From the NCBI RefSeq assembly GCF_900143515.1, contig NZ_FSQT01000002.1, forward strand, positions 496,001 to 560,000: DNA of 64,000 nt, written 5' to 3'. Below the pieces are notes generated by a model that made no database searches, was not told the origin of the DNA, and saw only the letters and a program-made list of their open reading frames with translations. The stretch is from Micromonospora cremea (GTDB lineage Bacteria; Actinomycetota; Actinomycetes; Mycobacteriales; Micromonosporaceae). A program made the position numbers and the translations under genes. Positions 44,577 to 52,391 of this stretch are shown in pieces. The first letter of the stretch is position 1. The number at the start of each line of letters is the position of its first letter.

Positions 44577-45517
44577 CTGGCAGTCGCATCGTGTCGATGG
44601 GGCACTACCAGCCCTCCCGGGTGGTGACCAACGACGAGATCGCCCAGCTCGTGGACACCAACGACGAGTGGATCCGGGACCGGGTCGGCATCGTCACCCG
44701 GCGGATCGCCGACAGTGAGACGGTGGCCGACATGGCCGCCGCCGCCGCCGGCAAGGCGCTGGCCAACTCCGGCCTGACCGCCGCCGACATCGACCTGGTC
44801 GTGGTCGCCACCTGCACCTCGGTCGACCGCAGCCCCAACGTGGCCTGCCGGGTCGCCGCCAAGCTGGGCATCGCCGCGCCGGGCGCGTACGACGTCAACA
44901 CCGCCTGCTCGGGCTTCGCCTACGCGCTGGGCACCGTCGACCACGCCATCCGGGCCGGGGCGTCGCGCAACGCGATCGTCATCGGCGCGGAGAAGCTCTC
45001 CGACTTCACCGACTGGACCGACCGCTCCACCTGCATCATCTTCGGCGACGGCGCCGGTGCCGCGGTGGTCACCGCGACCGCCGACGACGAGCCGGCCGGG
45101 ATCGGTCCGGTGGTCTGGGGTTCGGCGCCGGAGAAGAGCGACGCGGTCCGCATCGAGGGCTGGCGCCCGTACATCCAGCAGGAGGGGCAGTCGGTCTTCC
45201 GCTGGGCTACCACCGCGCTGGCGCCGCTGGCCCTGCAGGCGTGCGAGCGGGCCGGGGTCGACCCGTCGGAGCTGGCCGCGTTCGTGCCGCACCAGGCCAA
45301 CGCCCGGATCATCGACGGCATCGCCAAGCGGCTCAACATCCCCAACGCGATCATCGCGAAGGACATCGTCGAGTCCGGCAACACCTCCGCGGCGAGCGTG
45401 CCGCTGGCCCTGTCCAAGCTGGTCGAGCGGCGGGAGGTGCCCTCGGGCGCCCCGGTGCTGCTGTTCGGCTTCGGCGGTGGCCTGACCTACGCCGGTCAGG
45501 TCGTCCGCTGCCCCTGA
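44573..45517 (+). CDS. fabH: Beta-ketoacyl-ACP synthase III
   Basis: A 314-aa FabH starting fatty-acid elongation by condensing acyl-CoA with malonyl-ACP. Catalytic triad: Cys in DVNTACSGFAYALG, His in AFVPHQANARIID, Asn in ESGNTSAASVPLAL. Branched or straight primers cannot be told from sequence; actinomycete FabH usually accepts branched acyl-CoAs. ATG 44573 overlaps the fabD stop. An 86-base gap to acpP carries its own ribosome-binding site. Confidence 0.95.
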   Translation: MTGSRIVSMGHYQPSRVVTNDEIAQLVDTNDEWIRDRVGIVTRRIADSETVADMAAAAAGKALANSGLTAADIDLVVVATCTSVDRSPNVACRVAAKLGIAAPGAYDVNTACSGFAYALGTVDHAIRAGASRNAIVIGAEKLSDFTDWTDRSTCIIFGDGAGAAVVTATADDEPAGIGPVVWGSAPEKSDAVRIEGWRPYIQQEGQSVFRWATTALAPLALQACERAGVDPSELAAFVPHQANARIIDGIAKRLNIPNAIIAKDIVESGNTSAASVPLALSKLVERREVPSGAPVLLFGFGGGLTYAGQVVRCP

Positions 45518-45603
45518 TGACCCCCTCGGGCGCACACGCGTCCAGGAGTGGCGGCTGGCGACGCCGGCCGCCGGAGAACCCCCGATGAAAGGAACCAACC
45601 GCA

Positions 45604-45843
45604 ATGACCCGTGACGAGATCACCACCGGCCTCGCCGAGATCCTCGAAGAGGTTGCCGGGGTGAACCCGGACGACGTGGCCGAGGGGAAGTCCTTCACCG
45701 ACGACCTCGACGTCGACTCGCTTTCCATGGTGGAGGTCGTGGTGGCGGCCGAGGAGAAGTTCGGCGTCAAGATCCCGGACAACGAGGTGCAGAACCTCAA
45801 GACCGTCGGGGACGCTGTCACCTACATCGCGGCCCAGTCCTGA
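45604..45843 (+). CDS. acpP: Acyl carrier protein
   Basis: A 79-aa acidic ACP. The phosphopantetheine site is Ser in DDLDVDSLSMVEVVVAAEE. Helical pattern and length match fatty-acid ACPs. ATG 45604 follows GAAAGGA. It lies 2 bases before fabF, as in the standard actinomycete fab operon. Confidence 0.96.
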   Translation: MTRDEITTGLAEILEEVAGVNPDDVAEGKSFTDDLDVDSLSMVEVVVAAEEKFGVKIPDNEVQNLKTVGDAVTYIAAQS

Positions 45844-45845
45844 TC

Positions 45846-47072
45846 ATGAGTCGTCCTGACGTCGTCGTCACCGGGCTCGGCGCGACGACCCCGCTTGGCG
45901 GGGACGTCGCGTCGACCTGGGACGCAATGCTCGCCGGCCGCTCCGGGGTGAGTGCCCTCACCCAGGAGTGGGCCGCGCAACTGCCGGTCCGGATCGCCGC
46001 CCAGCTGGCCGTGGAACCGTCCGAGGTGCTGGACCGGGTCCGGTTGCGCCGGCTGGACCGCTCCGAGGCGATCGCGATCATCGCGGCGCAGCAGGCCTGG
46101 GCGGACGCGGGCCTGGCCGACTCCGGCCTCGACGGTGAACGCCTGGCGGTCAGCGTCGGCTCCGGCATCGGCGGTGCCACCACCCTGCTCGCCCAGGACG
46201 ACATCCTGGAGGCGTCCGGGCCGCGGCGGGTCTCCCCGCACACCATCCCGATGCTGATGCCGAACGGTCCGGCCGCCTGGGTCGGGCTGGAGCTGGGCGC
46301 CAAGGCCGGCGTGCACTCGGTGGCCAGCGCGTGCGCGACCGGCGCGGAGGCGATCGCGCTCGGCCTGGACATCATCCGGGCCGGCCGGGCCGACGTGGTG
46401 GTGGCCGGCGGCACCGAGGCGGTCATCCACGCGCTGCCGATCGCCGGGTTCAGCTCGATGCGGGCCATGTCGACCCGCAACGACGACCCGGAGCGGGCCT
46501 CCCGCCCGTGGGACCGGGGCCGTGACGGCTTCGTCCTCGGCGAGGGCGCCGGCATCGTGGTGCTGGAGCGGGCCGAGCACGCCGCCGCCCGGGGCGCCCG
46601 GGTGTACGCGCGCCTCGCTGGCGCCGGGATCACCTCCGACGCGTACGACATCGTCCAGCCGCACGCCGAGGGCGAGGGCGCGATCCGGGCCATCGCCAAG
46701 GCGATCGCGGACGCGGACGTGGCCAAGCGGGACATCGTGCACGTCAACGCGCACGCCACGTCGACCCCGGTCGGCGACATGCTGGAGATCGGCGCGCTGC
46801 ACAAGGCACTCGGCGACCACCCGGTGCTGGCCGCGACCAAGTCGATGACCGGTCACCTGCTCGGTGCGGCCGGCGCGCTGGAGTCGATCGCCGCCATCCT
46901 GGCCATCCGCGACGGTGTCGTTCCTCCGACGATCAACCTCGACGACCCGGACGACGGTCTCACCCTGGAGGTGGCCGCACACAAGGCGCGCCACATGGAG
47001 ATCCCGGCCGCGCTGAACAACGCGTTCGGCTTCGGCGGCCACAACGTGGCTCTCGTCTTCACCCGGGCCTGA
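45846..47072 (+). CDS. fabF: Beta-ketoacyl-ACP synthase II
   Basis: A 408-aa KAS II elongating acyl-ACP. Catalytic Cys in VASACATGAEAIALG, His in VNAHATSTPVGDM and in KSMTGHLLGAAGALE, and the C-terminal NNAFGFGGHNVALVF. Last gene of the fabD-fabH-acpP-fabF run, only 2 bases after acpP. A 22-bp perfect hairpin begins 52 bases after its stop and probably ends the transcript. Confidence 0.96.
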   Translation: MSRPDVVVTGLGATTPLGGDVASTWDAMLAGRSGVSALTQEWAAQLPVRIAAQLAVEPSEVLDRVRLRRLDRSEAIAIIAAQQAWADAGLADSGLDGERLAVSVGSGIGGATTLLAQDDILEASGPRRVSPHTIPMLMPNGPAAWVGLELGAKAGVHSVASACATGAEAIALGLDIIRAGRADVVVAGGTEAVIHALPIAGFSSMRAMSTRNDDPERASRPWDRGRDGFVLGEGAGIVVLERAEHAAARGARVYARLAGAGITSDAYDIVQPHAEGEGAIRAIAKAIADADVAKRDIVHVNAHATSTPVGDMLEIGALHKALGDHPVLAATKSMTGHLLGAAGALESIAAILAIRDGVVPPTINLDDPDDGLTLEVAAHKARHMEIPAALNNAFGFGGHNVALVFTRA

Positions 47073-47123
47073 GACCCCAGGTTGGAGGCGCGTGACCACC
47101 ACCGCGCCATCCCGCTGTAGCGG

Positions 47124-47180
47124 ACGTAAGGAAGGGTCCCTTCTTATCGCGAGGCGAAAAGAAGGGACCCTTCCTTACGT
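47124..47180. repeat. Perfect 22-bp inverted repeat between convergent genes
   Basis: The arm at 47124-47145 (starting ACGTAAGGAAGGGTCCCTTC) is exactly inverted at 47159-47180 with a 13-base loop. Each arm also contains its own near-palindrome GAAGGGTCCCTTC. It separates fabF from a convergent small gene, so it can act as a bidirectional terminator. A degenerate relative lies at 35376-35430. Confidence 0.9.
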
Positions 47181-47399
47181 TCAGCCCCGGTTGCGCGGGT
47201 GCTGTTTCGCGGTGCGCTCATTGCCCCGGCGGTAGTTGCCGGTCCAGCGGGCCATCACCAGCTGCGGGTCGTCGTCCACCTCGGCGAGGAACTCCGCCGC
47301 CCGGCCGCCGCGCAACGTGGTGGCCACCCGCCCGTGATGCGTGATCACCACGGCGCCGTCGGCCCGTTCCACCCAGTCGAAGTCCCGCGCCTGACCCAT
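47181..47399 (-). CDS. Small conserved-looking hypothetical protein (72 aa)
   Basis: A 72-aa protein MGQARDFDWVERADGAVVIT, then HHGRVATTLRGGRAAEFLAE and a basic C-terminus NYRRGNERTAKQHPRNRG. No domain is known to me, but composition and an ATG start with normal codon use suggest a real gene of a type common in actinobacteria. Its stop codon abuts the 22-bp hairpin. No signal peptide or membrane helix. Confidence 0.75.
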   Translation of the reverse strand: MGQARDFDWVERADGAVVITHHGRVATTLRGGRAAEFLAEVDDDPQLVMARWTGNYRRGNERTAKQHPRNRG

Positions 47400-47482
47400 G
47401 GCGACACGGTGCCAGGCCCGGGGCGGCCGACGCGAGCGGTTTCCCGGCGCCTGCCCATCGTCGGCGCCCGGCGTGCGGGTGG

Positions 47483-49216
47483 TCAGGTGGCGCAGGTGGT
47501 GGCTGGCAGACCGGGCACGGTCACCGGGGACCGGCCACCCGGGCGGGCCTTGCCGCCCAGCACCCCGGCCAGCGCGGTCATCGACGCCCGGCTGGAGGAG
47601 TACGTGGCCAGCAGCGTCGGCGACGCGGCCTTGGCCAGCACGTACGGGGTGTCCATGGCGACGGTGACCGCCGCGTCGGCGCGCAGGTCGGCGGTGCCGT
47701 CGCCGTAGCCGACCAGGTGCACCACCGTGCCACCGCTGGGCACCACCTTGACGCCGGCCGCGGTCAGCGCCTCGGTGAGCAGCGACCGGGTGCCGTCCCG
47801 GCCGCCAGAGGAGGTGACGGTGATCGGCCCGCGCACCGCGCCGCCGCAGGCGCCCCGCAGCACGGTGACCGCACCGGCGGCCAGCGCGTCCGCCGCCGCG
47901 CGGTGGGCCGGGGCGTTGAGCGTGGACATCTGCGCGGTCGGTAGCGCCGACAGCCGGAACTTCATGGTCAGCACCCGGGTGACCGCCTCGACCAGTCGGG
48001 CCCGGGTCAGCGATCCGCCGCGCAGCGCGGCGAGCAGCCCGTCGTACGCCTGGCCGACGTTCGGGGTCATCAGGATCAGGTCGTTGCCGGCGTTCAGCGC
48101 CCGGACCGCGGCCTCGCCGGGGGCCCAGCGCTTCGCCGGGGGCATGTTCATGCCGTCGGTGATCACCACGCCGGTGAAGCCGAGTTGGCCGCGCAGCACG
48201 TCGGTGAGCAGCTTGTGCGAGAAGGTGGCCGGAGTGCCAGGGTCGATGGCCCGCGCGTCCAGGTGGCCGGACATCACGGCCATCGCGCCGGCGCCGATCC
48301 CGGCGGTGAACGGTGGCCAGGCGCCGCTCTTCAACGCCGCCGCGGACTGGGCGAGCACCGGCAGGTCCTGGTGCGAGTCGTCGGCGCTGTGGCCGTGACC
48401 CGGAAAGTGCTTCAGGGTGGCGGCGACGCCGACCGCCTGGAGGCCCCGGACCGCGCCGCCGACCTGCGCCGCGGCCCGCTTCGGGTCCGCGCCGTAGGAC
48501 CGGGAGCCGATCACCGTGCTGCGAGTCGCCAGCACGTCGGCCACCGGCGCGAAGTCGACGTTGATCCCCATCGCGGCCAGCTCGGCGCCGGCGGCCCGCC
48601 AGGCGGCCTCGGTCAGCGCCGGGTCGCCGGCCGCACCGGCGGCGAGGGCGCTGGGCAGCACGGTGACACCGTCGGTGATCCGGGTGACCACGCCGTACTC
48701 CTGGTCGGTGCCGATCAGGAAGGGCGCCGGGCCGGCGGCGAGCCGACCGGCGGCGGCACGGAGCCCGCCGGTCAGCTCGTGCACCTGCTTCGGGTTGTCG
48801 ACGTTGGTGGTCTCCTGGTTGCCCTTGGTCGGGTCGTCGGCGCTGAACCCGACCAGGATCAGCCCGCCCAGCCGGTACTTGGCGATCATCTCGGCGGGGG
48901 TGTCGACCCCGGCCAGCGCCTGGTTGCCGGCGGCCGAGCCGGGTGAGACCTTCGTGGCCGAGTCGCCGTAGGCGTACGGCATCAGCACCTGGCCGACCAG
49001 GTCCTCGTCGGAGAGCCTGGCGACCAGCGCGGCCGCCTGGGCGGCAGGGTCGTTGGTCGGCGTGGTGGCGGGCGTGCTCGGGCCGGCGGACGTGCCCGCC
49101 GGCCCGGGCGTCGGCGCCGGACGGTCCCGGGTGCCGGAGCAGCCGGAGACGAGCAGGGCGGTCAGGGCGGCGACGGCGACGCTGGCGCGGCGCGGGCGAA
49201 TCGGCACGCCGCCCAT
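47483..49216 (-). CDS. GH3 lipoprotein, beta-N-acetylhexosaminidase-like
   Basis: A 577-aa family 3 glycoside hydrolase. The lipobox LTALLVSGC (Cys at about 27) marks it as a lipoprotein, followed by a Pro/Thr/Ala linker. The catalytic TIM barrel (about 55-390) shows FLIGTDQEYGVVTRITDGVT, the NagZ-like KHFPGHGHSADDSHQDLPVL and VMSGHLDARAIDPGTPATFS. A C-terminal domain of about 170 aa follows. NagZ-type enzymes release N-acetylglucosamine from wall fragments; the loop His of the K-H-F-x-G-H-G motif is present, supporting that class. Start ATG 49216; GTG 49207 possible. Confidence 0.9.
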   Translation of the reverse strand: MGGVPIRPRRASVAVAALTALLVSGCSGTRDRPAPTPGPAGTSAGPSTPATTPTNDPAAQAAALVARLSDEDLVGQVLMPYAYGDSATKVSPGSAAGNQALAGVDTPAEMIAKYRLGGLILVGFSADDPTKGNQETTNVDNPKQVHELTGGLRAAAGRLAAGPAPFLIGTDQEYGVVTRITDGVTVLPSALAAGAAGDPALTEAAWRAAGAELAAMGINVDFAPVADVLATRSTVIGSRSYGADPKRAAAQVGGAVRGLQAVGVAATLKHFPGHGHSADDSHQDLPVLAQSAAALKSGAWPPFTAGIGAGAMAVMSGHLDARAIDPGTPATFSHKLLTDVLRGQLGFTGVVITDGMNMPPAKRWAPGEAAVRALNAGNDLILMTPNVGQAYDGLLAALRGGSLTRARLVEAVTRVLTMKFRLSALPTAQMSTLNAPAHRAAADALAAGAVTVLRGACGGAVRGPITVTSSGGRDGTRSLLTEALTAAGVKVVPSGGTVVHLVGYGDGTADLRADAAVTVAMDTPYVLAKAASPTLLATYSSSRASMTALAGVLGGKARPGGRSPVTVPGLPATTCAT

Positions 49217-49321
49217 CCCACCAGTTCACCCTTATCGGGGCAACTTGACCTTACCGGCCAGCCGCCCCTGGCCGCCGCCGCGTGAGCGTGCGGGCAGGTG
49301 GCCGGGTCGGGGGCGGCCGGG

Positions 49322-49813
49322 TCAGCCGACCCGGGTGAGCAAGGTCACCGGCGCGCCGTCGCCGGCGTACCGGTAGGGCTCCAGGTCATCGTCCCACGCG
49401 GTGCCGAGCGCCTTGTCGAGCGCGTGCGCCAGCGCCTCCGGGGCCTGGGCGGCGGTCATCAGCGCGCGCAGCCGGTCCTCGCCGAGCTGGATGTCACCGG
49501 CCGCGCCGACGGTGGCCCGAAACAGGCCGCGTGCCGGCACGTACATGAAACGCTCGCCGTCGGCGCCGGGACTCGGTTCCTCGGTCACCTCGAAACGGAT
49601 CATGGGCCACTGCCGGAGGGCAGCAGCCAGCTCGGCGCCCGTCCCCGGACGACCGGTCCACCCGCACTCGGCCCGGCGAGCGCCGGGATCGACGGGCTGA
49701 GCCGTCCACTGCAGGTTGACCGGCGCGGCTAGGACGCGCGCGATCGCCCACTCGACGTGCGAGCACACGGCGAGTGGGGTCGAGTGGACGTATACGACGC
49801 CACGCGTTGGCAC
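49322..49813 (-). CDS. DUF3145 family protein
   Basis: A 163-aa DUF3145 protein: RGVVYVHSTPLAVCSHVEWA, QWPMIRFEVTEEPSPGADGE, then RFMYVPARGLFRATVGAAGD and WDDDLEPYRYAGDG. The family is restricted to actinobacteria and regularly sits next to the fab cluster, as in Streptomyces; function unknown. The GTG start at 49813 has GGGAGGT upstream. Confidence 0.9.
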   Translation of the reverse strand: MPTRGVVYVHSTPLAVCSHVEWAIARVLAAPVNLQWTAQPVDPGARRAECGWTGRPGTGAELAAALRQWPMIRFEVTEEPSPGADGERFMYVPARGLFRATVGAAGDIQLGEDRLRALMTAAQAPEALAHALDKALGTAWDDDLEPYRYAGDGAPVTLLTRVG

Positions 49814-50119
49814 GGTGACCTCCCGGAGAGCGAGGTGCGTCTTCCCCTACGACCTCGTCCACCCGAGTGGCTGATGCAACACATGATTACTCTTGTGACG
49901 GATGGTGCGCCAGGGAATCGGAGAAATCGCTGGCCGGAATAGCCGGACGGGTGGTCTCCGTTGCCTCTCAGGACACCGCGACGACCAGCCTGATGTCGTG
50001 GTCCTGTACAGTTCCATCGGCGGCTTCTGCCGCGCACAACTTCGCGGGCCGACCTGGTGTCGCCCGCACACAGCCCCCGGACGTCCAGTCCTCCCGTACG
50101 TCTTGCAAGGAGTACCTCC
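49814..50119. promoter_or_regulatory. Divergent control region, DUF3145 and 109-aa protein gene
   Basis: 306 bases without a gene. It is less GC-rich than average (for example ACACATGATTACTCTTGTGA at 49879-49898). A TGTACAGTTC-type stretch near 50005 could be a -10 region for the rightward gene, and AAGGAG at 50107-50112 is its ribosome-binding site. No repeats of note. Confidence 0.4.
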
Positions 50120-50449
50120 GTGGCGAGCAACACCTCTAAGACCGCGCGCGCGTCCGTCCGGGCCGGCCAGGCTGGCCAGGGTGGCGCCCTCAGCGTGCTG
50201 GGCGAGTTCAAGTACCTCATCCCGCTCAACGGCGGCAAGCACGCCTACGTGCGCAACCTGACCAACGGCAAGACCGCGCACCTGCGCACCGACTCCGAGG
50301 CCTTCGTCGAGGAGATCCGGGTGCTGGCCGCGGCCGGCCACGCCGCCAAGATCCGGGCGGAGATCAACAACCTGAACACGACGCACCCGGGTGACGGCTG
50401 GGACGCCACCGAGAAGCGCCTGGTCGAGGCCGGCGTCTTCGAGGGCTGA
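50120..50449 (+). CDS. Conserved-looking 109-aa protein of unknown function
   Basis: A 109-aa soluble protein: [60 protein letters not shown], then [21 protein letters not shown] do not recognise a domain. Strong ribosome-binding site (AAGGAG), a clear upstream control region, a textbook terminator and optimal codons all suggest a highly expressed housekeeping-type gene. Confidence 0.8.
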   Translation: MASNTSKTARASVRAGQAGQGGALSVLGEFKYLIPLNGGKHAYVRNLTNGKTAHLRTDSEAFVEEIRVLAAAGHAAKIRAEINNLNTTHPGDGWDATEKRLVEAGVFEG

Positions 50450-50471
50450 GCCCTCCCCCACCGCATCATCT

Positions 50472-50507
50472 GAAAACGCCCGCCGGGAGTTCCCGGCGGG
50501 CGTTTTC
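50472..50507 (+). terminator. Strong rho-independent terminator
   Basis: GAAAACGCCCGCCGGGA (50472-50488) is exactly inverted at 50491-50507, ending with TTTTC. It has the classic stem plus T run, following the 109-aa protein gene by 22 bases, and the A run on the other side could also serve the convergent carbonic anhydrase gene. Confidence 0.95.
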
Positions 50508-50541
50508 GCGTCCCTACCCCGCGCCGGAGTGCCCCGCGGGC

Positions 50542-51201
50542 TCAGGCCGGGTCCAGCAGGGCGACCTCCCCGGTGGCCAGGTCGTAGAGGCCGCCGACCA
50601 CGGCCACCCGGCCGGCGGCGACCGGCCCGGCCAGCAGGTCGTCGTCCCACAGGGTCTGCACCGTGCGCCGGACGTGCCGGCGGATCGCGAGCGGATGCAC
50701 CGCCGGGTCGTCTAGCCCCACCTCGGTCACCGCCGGGGCGATCTCGTCCACCAGGTGGGCCAGTGACCCGCCGGGACGCTCCCCGGCGCGCAACGCGTCC
50801 ACCGCGGCTCCCACCGCGCCGCACCGCTCGTGGCCGAGCACCATCACCAGCGGTACGCCGAGCTGACCGACCACGTACTCGATCGAGCCGCACACCGCGC
50901 GGTCGAGCACGTGGCCACCGGTGCGGATCACGCAGATCGCGCCGAAGGTCTGGTCGAAGATCGCCTCCAGCGGCACCCGCGAGTCGATGCAGCCGAGCAC
51001 CACCGCGTACGGCTGCTGGTCGCCGGAGGCGGCCGCGGCGGCGGCCGTGACGTCGTGCCCGTGCACCGGTTGGCCGCTGACGAAGCGCCGGTTACCGGCG
51101 AGCAGCTCGGCCAGCGCGGCGCGAGGCGTGCCACCGGCCAGTCGCCCCGACGCCGAAGGTCCGCCCACCGGCGGTCCGGGCGTTGCCCCCGACGACCCCA
51201 T
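50542..51201 (-). CDS. Beta-type carbonic anhydrase
   Basis: A 219-aa beta-carbonic anhydrase interconverting CO2 and bicarbonate. Zinc ligands: Cys in [13 protein letters not shown] (with the Asp-Arg dyad), and His/Cys in [37 protein letters not shown] is typical. No signal peptide, so cytoplasmic. It is convergent with the 109-aa protein gene. Confidence 0.93.
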   Translation of the reverse strand: MGSSGATPGPPVGGPSASGRLAGGTPRAALAELLAGNRRFVSGQPVHGHDVTAAAAAASGDQQPYAVVLGCIDSRVPLEAIFDQTFGAICVIRTGGHVLDRAVCGSIEYVVGQLGVPLVMVLGHERCGAVGAAVDALRAGERPGGSLAHLVDEIAPAVTEVGLDDPAVHPLAIRRHVRRTVQTLWDDDLLAGPVAAGRVAVVGGLYDLATGEVALLDPA

Positions 51202-51347
51202 GCCGTTCAGCTTGGCCCGCCGTCGGCGGTCACGGGCGGGGTCGGGAATGTTCGCCCCGGCGCGATTGGCGTGGTCTCATGGCGGGTAGCCGGTGTTACC
51301 GCCGGGTATCCCGGTGCTGGTGGTGCGGGCGGCCCTGGGAGGTGGCG

Positions 51348-52283
51348 ATGCCGGAGCGGTTCGAGGTCGGTCTGCCCGACGGCGTACGGCTGCACGTCGA
51401 GGCGACGGGGCCGGCGGACGCCCAGGTCACCGCCATCCTGCTGCATGGCTGGACGCTGGACGGGCGCAGCTGGCACCGGCAGGTCGAGGCCCTCACCGGT
51501 TCGTCCGACGGCGCGGTGCGGGTGGTGACCTACGACGCACGTGGGCACGGCCGGTCCAGTTGCATGCCGCTGCCCACGGCCACCCTGGCCCAGCTCGGCG
51601 ACGACCTGCTCGCGGTGCTCGACACGGTCGCGCCGACCGGGCGGGTGATCCTGGTCGGGCACTCGATGGGCGGCATGACGATCATGGAGTACGCGCACCG
51701 CCACCCGGCGCACTTCGCCGCCCGCACCGCCGGCCTGGTCTTCGTCTCGACCACCGCCGAGGGGCACACGCACACCGTCTACGGGCTCTCACCCCGGATC
51801 GCCCGGCTGATCCGGCTGGCCGAGACGACGGGCGCCGGGGTGCTGGCCCGGTGCGGTTCGTGGCGGGCACCCCGGGCGCTGCTGCGCGCGCTGCAACCGA
51901 GCATCCGGTGGATGCTCTTCGGCGACCGCTGCGATCCGGCCGACATCCGGCTGGTGACCTCGGCGGTGGCCCGCGCCTCGCTGCGCTCGATCGGCGGGTT
52001 CCGCGCCTCGATCGGCGCCCAGCACCGCTTGGACACCCTCGCCGCGTTGGCCCACCTGCCGGCGGCCGCCCTGGTCGGCGACCGGGACCGGCTGACCCCG
52101 CCGCCGTGCGCCGAGTCGATCGCCGCGGTCCTGCCGGCCACCGAGCTGACCGTCTGCCCGGGCGCCGGGCACATGCTGATGATGGAACGCCCGGACAAGG
52201 TGAACGGCGCGCTGACGGGCGTCCTGAGCCGGGTACTCGCCGAGCCGGCGTCCCACGCGACCCCCGCCGGGACGGGTGTCTGA
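51348..52283 (+). CDS. Alpha/beta hydrolase
   Basis: A 311-aa alpha/beta hydrolase: oxyanion region AILLHGWTLDGRSWHRQ, nucleophile elbow LVGHSMGGMTIMEYAHRHP (Ser), acid in VGDRDRLTPP and catalytic His in CPGAGHMLMMERP. Substrate unknown; esterase or lipase-like. GGGAGG lies before ATG 51348. The downstream HelD-like gene begins 108 bases later on the same strand. Confidence 0.9.
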   Translation: MPERFEVGLPDGVRLHVEATGPADAQVTAILLHGWTLDGRSWHRQVEALTGSSDGAVRVVTYDARGHGRSSCMPLPTATLAQLGDDLLAVLDTVAPTGRVILVGHSMGGMTIMEYAHRHPAHFAARTAGLVFVSTTAEGHTHTVYGLSPRIARLIRLAETTGAGVLARCGSWRAPRALLRALQPSIRWMLFGDRCDPADIRLVTSAVARASLRSIGGFRASIGAQHRLDTLAALAHLPAAALVGDRDRLTPPPCAESIAAVLPATELTVCPGAGHMLMMERPDKVNGALTGVLSRVLAEPASHATPAGTGV

Positions 52284-52391
52284 CCACGTTCCCGCACCTC
52301 GGGCGCGGGAGGCCGGGCCCGGGGCCGTACCCTTCTGCGGTTGGCCCGCGCGGTTCGTGCCGCTTGCCGGCGACGTCAGAAGGAGCGTGCG

